Positions 19,756-31,680 are shown, counted from the first letter of the stretch. The stretch is DNA of 64,000 nt from Mesotaenium endlicherianum (GCA_009602735.1 WELA01006070.1:222116-286115), one strand, 5' to 3'. Made by a program: numbers and translations. Notes: a model not told the origin generated them from the letters alone.

Positions 19756-22262
19756 GTGCTTGACTCAATAAAAGGGACTTCATTTCCAAGTTATTAGGAA
19801 TGACCTGCTTCAGCCTACCTGAAGTGGTCTCAGTCACCCAGACCCCTCCCTTAAGCTTATACCCGAGTGCAGTAGCACGACACACACCAGCAGTGGGGTT
19901 GGGCTCAAATGTTGGGTCAGAAAGGTAGGCTTTCCTAAGTTGTTCAAGGAAGGACTTTTTCACCTTTAGTGAAGTGAGTGCGCACAGGACTTTATCTACA
20001 GCATGCTGACTAAAGTTCCTTTCTTGCAAGTCAGGTCTTCTAGAGAGTGCATCAACAAGATTCAACTTCCTTGGTATGTAGTCGATCTGGACTTGAAATT
20101 GCTCCATCATCTGGCTCCAGCGGTTCTCCCTCCTTGACAGCTTGGACTTCTTCTGAAAGTGAGTCAGAGCTAGATGATCTGTAATCACCTTAAAAGCATT
20201 ACCATGTAAGTATGCTCTCCACTGTTTGAGTACATGAATGATAGCTAGCAGCTCTTTATCATGCACAGAGTAATTAATCTCCGATGGGTTAAATTTCATA
20301 GACTCATACAACACAGGATGCCACTCCTGTCGTACCTTACCATCCTTTGTGGTTTTGTCAGCAGGCTGCAACAAAATAGCACCCATGGCAAAGTCAGAGG
20401 CATCAGTGACCACCTGCACCGGTTTGCTGGGGTCATACACGGCTAGCACCGGGGCAAAACAAAGAGCATCTTTAAGGGTCTGGAAGGCAGCCTGCTGCTC
20501 TTCTCCCCACACATACCCTTTGTCTTTCTTAGTAAGGTCAGTCAATTTACTGGCCTTTGTAGAATAATTCTCAATAAATCTCCTATAGTAGTTAGCCAAT
20601 CCGAGGAAAGATCTGAGTTCAGAGACAGACTCTGGTACTGGCCAGTCCCTTATGGTGTGGACTTTCTTAGGATCCACACTGATGCCTTCTTACTGACAAC
20701 GTGGCCTAAGAATTCATTACTTTCCGTAAAGAAATCACACTTCCTCATTTTAGCATAAAAGTGATTTTTTCTCAGAGTGTCCATGACTGTCTTTAAGTGT
20801 TTAGCGTGCTGAGCTTCATCTTTAGAGAATATTAAAATATCATCCAAGAAAACTTGCACAAACTTATCCAAATAAGGTCTGAAAATGTCGTTCATAGCAC
20901 CCATGAAGGTTGCAGGAGCATTAGTCAGTCCAAATGGCATCACGTTGAACTCATAGTGTCCATAACGTGTGCGGAAGGCAGTCTTGTGTTCATCCCCCTC
21001 AGCAATTCTGATTTGATGATAACCACTCTTGAGATCTATCTTACTGAACACCTTAGCACCAGATAGGGTATCAAGCAAGTCCTCAATTCTGGGTAAAGCA
21101 TACTTGTTCTTTACTGTAATTCTGTTCAGAGCTCTGTAATCCACACACATCCGCATGCTGCCATCCTTTTTCTTAACAAAAAGGTTGGATGCGCCGTAAG
21201 GGGATTTACTGGGGGAAATATAACCATTTTCCTCGAGCTCTGCAATCTGTGTTTTCAACTCTTCGCTCTCCACATAAGACAAGCCATAAGTGCGTTGCCA
21301 GGGTGGCTGACTCCCAGGTAATAAATCAATCCTATGATCTACTTCTCTCTTAGGGAGTAGTCCTGGAGGCATATTAAATACATCCGTATACTGAGCAACA
21401 ACTTTTGCAGCAGTAGGGTGCTCCGGAGGGCTTACCTTTTTCTCCACCATTTCTTCAAGATGAGGAGGTACCTCTCTTAGCAGCAGACAAAACGTTCTGT
21501 CTTCCTTCTGGTTCCAGCTTTTGACGAACTCCATTGCATTCAGCAACTTGCATCCTTCTGGAAGCCTCTTCTTTTCCTTCAGTTGCCATCCACACAGGAC
21601 AAGAGGAAGAGCACTGGTGGGTGCCAAGTTAGTCTGCCCATCACTGGCTCCTCTCACTTTAACTGTACCTCTGCTCCAACACACTTCAGCTTGATGTCTA
21701 TTAAGCCAGGACCTGCCTAGCACGAGATCATAAAAGCCAGTGTTGAGTACCTCAAATGTAAGCGTTTCAGTTAGAACTGCAATGCCAGAACCTAACTGGA
21801 CCTCAATAGGCTTGGTTATAACTCCTCCCGGGATACTTGAGGCATCTCCAAGGAATATTTTTCTATTCCCTTGGGTGACAGTAGGCAGCCTTAGCCGCTT
21901 AACTAAGTCCTTGTGGATAAAAGTATGTGAAGCCCCTCCGTCAACAAATGCCCTGACCTTCCTACCTGCAATCATGCAATGCAGTAGAATAGGGGGGACT
22001 GTCTTTTCCTGACTTTCGCATTGTTCTCCTGACGTAGCAAAGAAATGTTGGACATCAGGTGGAACAAGAGCATCCAGAGTGTGCACTCTTTGGACGTCTA
22101 TATTGCTGATAATCTCCTTTATCTGGTTGTCAGGCGTGCATAGTGAATCCAGTGCAGCAGGACCCATAATACCTGCTACGAGGGCAGCTAGTGACGACTC
22201 ACTATCTCTAGCATCCTCACAGTCAGTAGACTGGATTACTGACTGTTGGTGTCTTTTAAAGG
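19700..22262 (-). pseudogene. A-1 protease, reverse transcriptase and RNase H
   Basis: The pol frame opens at the putative slippery site and runs through a retropepsin-like [12 protein letters not shown] (near 21950) and RT blocks [27 protein letters not shown] and [12 protein letters not shown] (near 20850, an FLDD version of the YxDD box). A one-base loss near 20690 (VVSKKASV where A-3 reads VVSEEGISV) shifts the frame into [10 protein letters not shown], then RNase H with [13 protein letters not shown] and [21 protein letters not shown]. Domain order PR-RT-RH-IN is that of Ty3/gypsy. Confidence 0.92.
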
Positions 22263-23706
22263 CTGGTCTTTTCTCTCGACCTTAGGCAGGTGCTTGACTG
22301 GACACTGTTCTCTGTAGTGGCCCAACTGCTGACATTGGTAGCAAATGGATTTTGATGAGGCTGGTCTCGGCTTAGTCCTACCACCACCTCTTCCATAGCC
22401 GCCTCGAGAGAAACCACCTCTACCTCTAGACTGAATAGCATTGTACTCATACTCATATTCATCACCCTGATTATCCTCAGCCTGGTCTCCTTCAATTGCA
22501 TTGTAGGAACCGTGGGGCTTTTTGACAATCTTAGACACCAAAGCGTTACTCTGGCGCTTGTGATTGAACTGCTGCTGATCCCCGGCATCAGCATCCTGGA
22601 TCAAGTTTCTCATACTTTTTCTCAGCAAAATGACCAGAGACTTCGGATTTCAAGCCATACCTAAAGTATGCTATTCTATACCGTTCTGGCAAGTCTGGCT
22701 GTTTCATCATGTTCTCCTAGAACTTTTGAGCAAACTCAGCAACTGAAGTGGTCTGCTTCAGTGTCAGGGAGATCATCGCATAGATAGCTTTCTCCTGCTG
22801 GTTGATGACATCAAATTTCTCATGCAACTTCTCGACGAACTCTACCCACGTAGGGTCACCGAGTTGCTGAGCCTTACGCCCTCCCTTCCAGTATAGCCAC
22901 CTGTCTACGGCACTGCCTTTCATTACCGCACCGGTGTGCCTGACCTTCTCGTAATCTTGCAGTTCTGGGTAGTTCTCCAGCCACTGCTCAACATCCGTGA
23001 GAAACTTGATCAGGTAATACTTTCTGTTTCCCTCAGGATCATAGTCCTGGGGAGGTTTCGGCTTGGGCTTACTAGGCCCTCTGCCACCACCACCAGTGGT
23101 TTGAGACCCTAGTTGGTCTCTGTCCCGCAGTAGAGACATTATGATTCTTTTGTCCTCCTGTTGGGACTGATACATGGTCGCCATTTGCAACTGCATTTGA
23201 ACGAACAATGCTCCCAAGACTACACTATGGGGTGGTAGTCTAGCAGATGCAGCAGCAACATTGGCATCTACGCGCTGAGTAGTGTCCTCAATAGTCCCTC
23301 TCGCTCCTGCAGCAGCAATTCCTGCCGCATTCAGCCGGTCACGTATTTGACCTAGGGGTACATTGAATTGTACAGCAGGAGGTGGGTTCAGAACATTGGC
23401 CCTGGATGCCATAAGTTCTTCAACAGTGCGCTCGTCAGCTGGCTGTCCTTCCCTCCTTTCTGTATCTTCAACGGCCTTTGGTAATTGTACAGCTTCTAAT
23501 CTGGCTCTCTCCTTCTCAGCTTGCTGTGCTGCGACTGCGGCAATAGCAGCTGCCTCATTTGCAGCCTCTCTAGCTGCAGTATCTGCCACTGGTTCAGAAT
23601 AGGTACGGGTTCTCGCTACATGGCTTTCCGCCTGGTTTTCGACATTCTCGTTATCCTGGTTCTCCATGTCTCGGGAGTTGCTAGTTTGAGACCTTGTCCT
23701 TACCAT
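22236..23706 (-). pseudogene. A-1 gag
   Basis: The start is taken at MVRTRSQTSNSRDMENQ, 21 bp inside the primer site. Ala/Glu-rich residues lead to a capsid-like region (YYLIKFLTDVEQWLENYPEL, WVEFVEKLHEKFDVINQQEK). A TAG near 22716 replaces what is probably a Gln codon in FQEN. An 8-bp loss near 22610 shifts the frame. The C-terminus has RG-rich sequence and one zinc knuckle, CYQCQQLGHYREQC, ending at TAA 22236-22238. The knuckle-frame stop and the switch to pol are the same in A-3. Confidence 0.88.
22254..22260 (-). promoter_or_regulatory. Candidate -1 ribosomal frameshift site between gag and pol
   Basis: In the gag zinc-knuckle frame the codons read CCT TTA AAA, giving the heptamer T TTA AAA of the X XXY YYZ class, 16 bp before the gag TAA. 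Reading from here in -1 stays open into protease with no stop. A-3 has the same frame relation but T TTG AAA. The downstream RNA structure was not tested. Confidence 0.55.
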
Positions 23707-23726
23707 ACAAAGAAGACTGTGATAAC

Positions 23727-23739
23727 TGCTCCGATACCA
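23727..23739 (-). promoter_or_regulatory. A-1 primer-binding site
   Basis: TGGTATCGGAGCA on the minus strand, one base from the LTR end, resembles the plant consensus TGGTATCAGAGC, complementary to the 3' end of initiator tRNA-Met. It fixes the orientation and the 5' LTR. Confidence 0.85.
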
Positions 23740-23740
23740 T

Positions 23741-24473
23741 TGAAATGAATCAACTTCCAAATAGGCAATTAACAATTAATAAAGATCTTTATATCAGCAA
23801 GTAATCTTTATGGTATTTTTCGTTAACTGGTTAAACGGTAAAGGACAACACACTAGCAGTGAACAATAATCGGAAGTCAAATGCGAGTAAACTAGCATCA
23901 ATAATGCAATCAGTAAACTCATACATAAGCAAGGTTAGAAGGCAGTGCGTATCAGTGGCTTCTCGGCCTTGGATTCAGATCCCTTCTCAGTCAGCTGTAC
24001 AAGAGAGTTGGCCTCGTTTCCGAATGCCGAACTCGAGAGCAATGCCTAGCATATGTACATGGAATGATTTTACTGTTCAACGTCCAGTGCGATGGCACCG
24101 CCTACCCGGGAGTTAATCACGTTGGTAGGACCCTGGGTAACCAAATCCACCGCCATCTCCCATCATCCCGAATCGCTATCCATCATAGGGATGTCATCTG
24201 GCCATTCATCTAGCATATCACACTTAGATGCATATTGAGGCAGTTCGCTGAGGCAGTTCGCTGCTACCAAGTACGGAAGTCAGCTGGCTGTCAAAGAATG
24301 TGTCAACAAGCTGACTTAAGTTGAATTCATCCTGCAGCTTCCGGCTGAGTCATTAAACTGATATTTAATATGAAGTCCAGCAGATTGATTATTAACTAGA
24401 GTTCAGCAGGCTGAACTTAATTAACTATAATATTAAATGAATATTATATCTACTAGTATACTGATTCATTACA
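23741..24473 (-). repeat. A-1 5' LTR
   Basis: 733 bp, same termini as the 3' LTR. It differs mostly by an internal short duplication (gaggcagttcgct, about 24237-24262) and scattered substitutions, which indicates some age since insertion. Confidence 0.93.
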
Positions 24474-24478
24474 ACACC

Positions 24479-24919
24479 CTAAGGTGGATGGCTGTTCGGG
24501 ATGATGGAAGGTGGCTGTGGATTTGGTTAACCGAGGTCCAACCGACGTGGTTAAGTCCCGTAGGTGGTGCCATCGCACTTGCTGTTGAACAGTACACTTA
24601 TTCCATGTACATAGCTTAGGTCATGCTCTCGAGTTCGGCATTCGAAAACGAGACCAACCCTCTTGTTCTGCTTACTGAGAGGACTCAATCCAAGGCAAGA
24701 AGCCATTAGGACAGATTGTCTTCTAACCTTTCTTCTGTATGACTAAACTGATTGCATAACTGATGCTCGTTCACTTGCATGTGACTTATGAGTATTGAAA
24801 CGCTAGTTGTGAAGTCTTTTGCTGATTACTGGGTAATAAGAGAACCCCATAAGATAACGTGTTGACTTCAAATATCTTAAATTTATTGTTAATCGTCTAC
24901 TGGTAAGTCGATTCATTTC
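24479..24919 (+). repeat. A-3 3' LTR, right part
   Basis: This continues the LTR begun at 15256 and ends GATTCATTTCA at 24919. It is the same subtype as 7800-8512. It is followed by TCAGA (24920-24924), the 5-bp duplication also found outside the other A-3 LTR. Confidence 0.9.
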
Positions 24920-25835
24920 ATCAGATTACGCTGGCAGCAGGGCAGGAAACACCAGCTGCAGGGCAAGAGGCTTCACCAGCTGCCCCTACGTGGAAGCTGG
25001 GGGAAATCCTTACCGAGGCACAGGCAGCACAGTTGGTTGCATTGCTGGATGCACTGCGCAACGTCAGCTTTGCCAATTGCTTGCACGACCTCGAGCGTTA
25101 CAAGGGTGACCCATGAAAATCCCCCTCAGGTCGGGCATTTCCATCTTCCAGAAGCGGCATCACTACATTCACTTCGAGGACGGCTTGATCATCACACAGA
25201 CAAGCAAGCTGGAGGACAACCAACTCATTTGGGAGTCCTCCTCCACCTACGCCGCGCCCACAGTCATGCCAGCAACAAAGGATGCCTCAGGCAACTGGTA
25301 TGAGAAGACGATGTGCGATGAATATCGTAAATTGAACGTGTCACTGAGCAGGACAGATATCCTATGCCAACCCCTAACGAGCTCTTGGATGACATCGGCA
25401 CTTGTACTTGGTTCTCAGTGCTGGATTTGAGGCGGGGCTTCAACCAGATACCCATTGCGCAGGAGGACCAGCACAAGACGGCATTCTGGGGCCACAGCGC
25501 CTCTTCGAGTGGAGGGTGATGCCCGTCGGGTTGAAGAACGTCCCAGCCACCTTCTAGCGAGTCATGGATAAGGAGTTGGCAGGGCTTTCGTTTGCCCGGT
25601 GTTACATCAATGACGTGCTCGTCTTCAATGAGACGTTTGAGGAGCACGTAGCGCATATCACTGCAGTGCAAGACCGCTTGGAGGCCGTTGGGATCAAGGG
25701 CCATCCAGGCAAGTGCACCTTTGGGACCTGAGAGGTGGAGTACCTCGGGCATGTCTTCTCCTCCAGTGGGCTGGCCTTGCCGCTGGCCAAGATCTTGGCC
25801 ATCACAGGCATCTCGCCGCCGACGCAGCACCAGGA
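24920..25835 (+). pseudogene. Family B gypsy element, reverse transcriptase piece
   Basis: The reading starts TLAAGQETPAAGQEASPAAP, continuing the family B linker, then KLGEILTEAQAAQLVALLD, and RT blocks in shifting frames: YAAPTVMPATKDASGNW, LDLRRGFNQIPIAQEDQHKT, VMPVGLKNVPATF and RCYINDVLVFNETFEEHV (YIND where YxDD is expected), then VEYLGHVFSSSGLA. The RT type differs from family A. It breaks off at about 25835 into family A gag. Stops at about 25113, 25558 and 25729 show decay. Confidence 0.85.
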
Positions 25836-28800
25836 GGAAATGCCGAAGCTGCTACTGAGCGATTGAATGCTGCTGCTGCAGCTATGGCTAGATTGCAACC
25901 TCAAAATGTTGATTTGGGTGCATTGTTTGTTCAAATGCAGTCTCAAACGACAATGATGTATCAGTCCCAACAGGAGGACAAGAGGATTCTGATGGCATTG
26001 TTGTGTGAGAAAGACCAACCGGGGTCTCACACTACTGGTGGTGGCAGAGGGCCTAGCAGGCCCAAGCGAAAGCCACCTCAGGACTATGACCATGAGCGAA
26101 ACAAAAAGTATTACCTGATAAAGTTTCTCGGTGATGTTGAGTACTGGCTGGAGAATTATCCAGACATGCAAGATTTTGAAAAGATCAGACACAACGATGC
26201 TCTGCTGAAAGGTAGCGCAGCAAACTGGTGACTATCCTACAAAGGAGAGCGTAAGGCTAAACAATTCGGTGACCCTACATGGGAAGAGTTCGTTAAGCAG
26301 TTGCATGAAAAGTTTGATGTCATCAATCAGATGGAGAAAACTATCAATGCAATGATTGCCTTGTCACCGAAGCAGACCACTTCAGTTGCTGATTATGCAT
26401 AGAACTTCCAGGAAAACCTGATGAAACAGCCTGCGTTGTCAGAGCTGTATAGAATTGCATATTTTCAATTTGGCTTGAACTCTGAGGTCCCGAGTCATTT
26501 CGCTGAAAAAAAGTATGAGAAGTTGGCTTACTCGATCCGAGATACTAATGCTTAGGACCAGCAGCAATTCAACCATAAGCGTCAAAGTATTGCTTTGGGG
26601 GCTAAGATCATCAATAGCCCCATGGTTCCTACAATGCAATTGAAGGAGACCAGGCTGAGGATGATTAGATGGATGAGCAAGAGTACTCTGGGTATGAGTA
26701 CAATGCATGCAGTCTAGTGGTAGGGGTGGCTATTCTCGAGGAGCCTTTGGAAGAGGTGGTGGTAGGACTAAGCCGAGACCAGCCTCAGCAAATTCTACTT
26801 GCTACCATTGCCAAGAGAAAGGCCACCACAGAGAGCAGTGTTCTAGAAAACACCTACCCAAGGTTGAGAGAAAGAATTAGCCTTTGAAAGACAGCAACAG
26901 TCAGTAATCCAATCTACTGACTGTGAGAATGCTAGAGGTAGTAAGTCATCGCTAGCTGCCCTCGTAGCACGTGTTATGGGCCCTGCTGAACTGGATTCCC
27001 TATGCATACCTGACAACCAGATAAAGGAAACCATCAGCAATATAGATCTTCAGAGAGTGCACACTTTGGATGGTCTTGTTCCACTTGATGTCCAACATTC
27101 TTTTGCTAAGTCAGGAGAACAATGCGAAAGTCAGGAAGAGTCAGTCCCCCGTATTCCACTGCATTGTATGATTGTAGGTAGGAAGGTAAGGGCATTTGTT
27201 GACGGAGGAACGTCACATACTTTTATTCTTAAGGACTTAGTTAAAGCTACCTATTGTCACCCAAGAGAATAGAAAAATATTTATTGAAGATGCTTCAAGT
27301 ATCCCGAGAGAAAATATAACTAAGCCTATTGAGGTCCAGTTAGGTTATGGCATTGTAGTTTTAACTGAAACGCTTACATTTGAGGTACTCAACACTGGCT
27401 TTTATGATCTTGTGCTAGGCAGGTCCTGGCTGATTATACATAAATCTGAAGTGTGTTGGAGGAGAGGTACAGTTAAAGTGAGAGACCAGTGATGGGCAGA
27501 CTAACTTGGCATCCACCAGTGTCTCTCCTCTTGTCCTGTATGGATGGCAAATGAAGGAAAAAGAAAGGCTTCCAGGAGGATGCAAGTTGCTCAATGTAAT
27601 AGAGTTCGTCAAAAGTTGGAACGAGAAGGAAGACAGGATGTTCTGTCTATTGTTGAAAGCGGTACCTCCTCAACCTGAAGAAGTGGTTGAGAAAAAGGTG
27701 AGTCCTCTTGAGCACCCCACTGCTGCAAAAGTGTTGCTCATTATGCTGGTGTCTTTAATACGCCTCAAGGTTTCCCACCAGAGGGAGGTAGATCACTAGA
27801 TAGATCTTGTACCTGACAGTCAACCTTCGTGGCAACGTACCTATGGACTGTCTTATCTGGAGAGTGAAGAACTCAAAACACAGATCAAGGAACTTGAGGA
27901 GAATGGGTGTATATCTCCTAGTAACTCATCTTATGGCGCACCCATTCTGTTTGTTAAGAAGAAGGATGGTAGTATGCGAATGTGTGTGAATTACAGAGCA
28001 CTTAAGAGGATCACGGTAAAGAATAAGTATGCTTTACCCATAATTGAGGACTTGTTGGATACCCTGTTTGGTGCTAAAGTGTTCAGCAAAATTGGTCTTA
28101 AAAGTGGTTATCACCAAATCAGAATTGTTGAGAGGGTTGAACACAAAACTGCCTTCCGCACACGGTATGGACACTATGAGTTCAACGTGATGCCTTTTGG
28201 CTTGATTAATGCTCCTGCCACCGTCATGGGCGCTATGAATGACATTTTCAGGCCTTATTTGGATAAGTTTGTGCAAATCTTTTTGGATAATATTTTGTTC
28301 TTCTCAAAGAATGAAGCTGAGCATGCTGAACGCTTACGAATAGTCATGGAGACTCTAAAAAATATCAGCTTTATGCTAAAATGAGCAAGTGTGATTTCTT
28401 TAAGGAGAGCATTGAATTTCTGGGGTACGTTGTCAGTGAAGAGGGCATCAGTGTGGACCCTAAGAAAGTCCAGACCATAAGAGACTGGCCAGGACCTCAA
28501 TTTGTCTCAGAACTTAAATCCTTCCTTGGGCTGGATAACTACTAAAGGGGATTAGTTAAGAATTATTCTTCAAAGGCCAGTAAACTGACTGACCTTACTA
28601 AGAAGAAAATAGGGTATGTGTGGGGGGAAGAGCAACAAGCTGCCTTCTAGACCCTTAAAGATGCTCTGTGTTCTGCCCCTGTCTTAGCTGTGTATGACCC
28701 TAGCAAACGTGTGCAGGTGGTTACTGACGCTTCTGATTTTTCCATGGGTGTTTTTTTGTTCCAGCCTGCTGACAAAGCCACAAAGGATGGTAAAGTTAAG

Positions 28801-30083
28801 CAGGAGTGGCATCCTGTGCTGTATGAATCCATGAAGTTCAATCCAGCAGAGATTAACTATTCTGTGCATGATAAGGAGTTGTTAGCTATTATCCATGTCC
28901 TCAAACAGTGGAGGGCCTACTTACATGGAAAGCTTTCAAGATGATTACAAATCATCTAGCTCTGACGCATTTCCAAAAGTAGCAAAAGCTGTCTAGGAGG
29001 GAGAATTGCTGGAGCTAGGTGCTGGAGCAGTTCCAGGTCCAGATTGATACAAACCGCGGAAGTTGAATCTTGCTGACGCTCTCTCTAGAAGACCTGACTT
29101 GCAAGAAAGGAACTTTGATCAACATGCCGTAGACAAAGTCATGTGTGCACTCACTTCACTAAAAGTAAAAAAGTCCTTCCTCGAACAACTTAGGAAAGCG
29201 TACGTTTCTGACCCAACATTTGAGCCCAGCCAAATTGATGGGGTGTGTCCTGCTACTGCACTCGGCTATAGGCTGAAGGGAGGGGTCTGGGTGATTGAAA
29301 CCACTTCAAGAAGGTTGAAGTTGGTAAATCCTAATAACTTGGAATATGTGGTCCTTGTTACAGAGTCAAGCACATGACAGTCTTCTGGGTGGGCATTTGG
29401 GACAGGCCAAAACAGTTGACAAGCTAATAAAACACTACCACTGGGAAGGGTTGCCTCGGGAGGTCTTAAAATACGTTAAGTCCTATGATCAGTGTCAAAA
29501 AAATAAATCTAGACACAGACCACCCGGGGGACTGTTACAACCTCTACCTATCCCAGCTGGAAGGTGGGAAACCATATCAATAGACTGGGTAGTAACACTA
29601 CCAAGAACTACCAATGGGCATCATTCTATATTGGTAGTAGTGGATAAACTGACAAAAATGGTCATTTTCATCACCACAACTGTCAAGGTGACTGCACTCG
29701 ATACTGCGAGACAATTCTACAACCATGTAGTATGCCAACATGGGCTACCCTTCAATATTACCTCATACCGAGACTCACAATTCACCTCCAAGTTGTGGAG
29801 AGTTTTGATGGGATTAATGGGAGTCAAACAGCTGCTTAGCATAGCAAACCACCCTGAGACCGATGGGTAGACTGAAAGAACTAATCGAGTTCTGCAAGAG
29901 GTGCTGAGAGCTTATATTAATTTAAAAACAGGACAACTGGGATGATTTGTCGCCTCAAATTCAGTTTGCAGTCAACAGTGCGGTGCATGCGTCAACGGGG
30001 ACTCCCTTTGAACTCAGTGTGGATAGAGTCCCTAAGTCTCCTTTAGATGTGCTAGGGGAGTCTTTGACTCATCGTGAGGGGAT
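25836..30083 (+). pseudogene. A-3 gag-pol middle piece
   Basis: This is decayed family A coding sequence with no LTR. It holds gag from NAEAATERLNAAAAAMARL (about 25835), a zinc knuckle CYHCQEKGHHREQC (about 26799), protease AFVDGGTSHTFI (about 27200), [16 protein letters not shown] with FLDN in place of FLDD (about 28180-28300), RNase H (about 28690-28940) and integrase to ESLTHREGI (30083). It starts about four codons after the A-3 gag piece at 7371 stops and ends about three codons before the integrase piece at 11022 begins, so the three make one element. Many stops and frameshifts. Confidence 0.85.
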
Positions 30084-30494
30084 TGTAGAAGTCCTCGTCT
30101 TTACTTGCAGATTTAAGCTTCAACTGATCACTTAGGTAAGCTCCTGAAGATGTATAAAAGAAGTCTCTTGCCTTGAGCAGTCATCCTGAATCATTCTAGC
30201 AATTCTAGTAGAAGTCTTCTACTCAATCCCTCCAATGCCATCTATGACAAGTTCCTCTTAAGCAAGTCTACCTAAGCCATAATGGCTGAAGATAGTACTT
30301 TCAGTTCCTTAAAGAAAAAACACTACAAGCTGTTTTGCAAAGAAATTTGCATCATAATGAATGCACAAGATGTCATCCATTGGAAAGAACCAATCTCTTA
30401 TTCATTATTAAAGAATGATGGCGACAATCAGATGACCATGCAAGAGAGAGCTATATCTCACGCTTGGAAATCACAACATGCAACTAAAGCTTAG
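30084..30494 (+). repeat. Possible LTR end and gag start of another element
   Basis: At 30084 family A ends and TGTAGAAGTC begins; a matching inverted end GACTTCTACT-like lies near 30210-30222, with a TATA-like tataaaaga at 30155. A 70-codon ORF at 30282-30494 (MAEDSTFSSLKKKHYKLFCK...) has the look of a copia gag N-terminus (an LWCK-like KLFCKEICIIMNAQDV). A short LTR plus truncated gag of a copia-like element is a tentative reading. Confidence 0.4.
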
Positions 30495-31680
30495 AAAGGC
30501 GAGGGTTGAAGGTTGACAAAGACTGGCAACATATCCACCATTGTGCACCTTCAACAAAGAGTTATGAAGCAAGAACAGCAAGGGAGACGCAACCAATTTA
30601 GTCAAAAGCGCCACCATTATTGATCCCATCAAAAGCAGAGAAAGTTAATCACCTGCGAAAGGCCATGAGCACGACCGAACCAAAGCATGCATGAGCGTCA
30701 AAGTTTCAACCGGCTAGGTATGAAGTCGTAGGACATGCAACTGGTTGCACACCCTGAATTTCTCACGATAAATGGGAAGTGTACAACAGGGAATGCTCGA
30801 TGGGAACGTCACATTTGAAAGGTGCACGCAGAGGAAAGCGAGGCCGAACATGGACGTCAATTGTAAAATTGAAAGAGTAACTTAAGCTTTATCCATACAC
30901 ATAGATGACTATGAGTTGAATACAATAACACATACAACACTTCCACACAAGTTGGGCAGCAAGGACATGGTATACGGGATATATGCCAACTTAAGTGAAC
31001 ACATGAAAACAACATTGTAAAGCTGCAATACGTGCTAGTCTATCAATGTTCCTACATGATGGTCATCATTTACAAGCTCGTATGCGCAACAACCATGTCA
31101 ATCCTTAGGTGTGTTAGGGTCAACCTTTAAGTTCAAGTGTGTGAAGGGTACTTCTAGGTTCACCAAAACCGCCACATTGCATTATTGTTTTCATTTATCT
31201 ATCTACTTCTCAAAAGATTGCAAGTCATAAAAGTGTAGAGAATCAGGGTGATGGACAAGGTACTAGCAGGACTCTCGAATGCTAATCTTAATGTTTGCTC
31301 CAACTCACCAACTCCAGCGCAGTGAGAATATTCACCTTCCCCCTCATTGTTAACATCTCAGCATGCCTACGTTTCAAACAAACTATTGGAAGGTGCACAC
31401 TGAACATCACTAAGCGTCGCTGACCAATCGCTGCCGCAATCATGCTCTCTGTGCAAATTTGAAGTACCTTTCTAAAAGAGAAGACATCAACGATATGAAA
31501 TTTGAAAATTTGTTATTCTTAAGCCTCGAGCTCCCGCACTACATGAATAAAGAGTGCCATCCACTTATATACCTTTTGGAAGTTGGAGCACCACTGCCAG
31601 AATAAACGCGACCCAGTCACCACACAACAATCAGCTCCTTATGCCCAGGCCCCATCTACTTAAGTCCATCCATCCGCCAA
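30495..31680. other. No gene seen
   Basis: AT-rich sequence with no coding pattern that I can support. It separates the retrotransposon cluster from the p23 gene and may hold the p23 3' UTR at its right end. Confidence 0.6.

Larger units (their letters stand above)
15526..24473 (-). mobile_element. Complete Ty3/gypsy chromovirus A-1 with an extra ORF
   Basis: This 8.9-kb element on the minus strand has LTRs at 15526-16237 (712 bp) and 23741-24473 (733 bp). It lies between perfect 5-bp duplications ACACC (15521-15525 and 24474-24478). The minus-strand order is 5' LTR, primer site, gag, protease, RT, RNase H, integrase with chromodomain, about 0.5 kb spacer, ORF3, palindrome, polypurine tract, 3' LTR. 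It inserted into the A-3 3' LTR, so it is younger. Frameshifts in gag (8-bp loss near 22610) and pol (near 20690 and 19700) and at least four nonsense codons make it non-autonomous now. Nearly all of the LTR length difference is a short duplication in the right LTR (gaggcagttcgct near 24237-24262). Confidence 0.95.
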
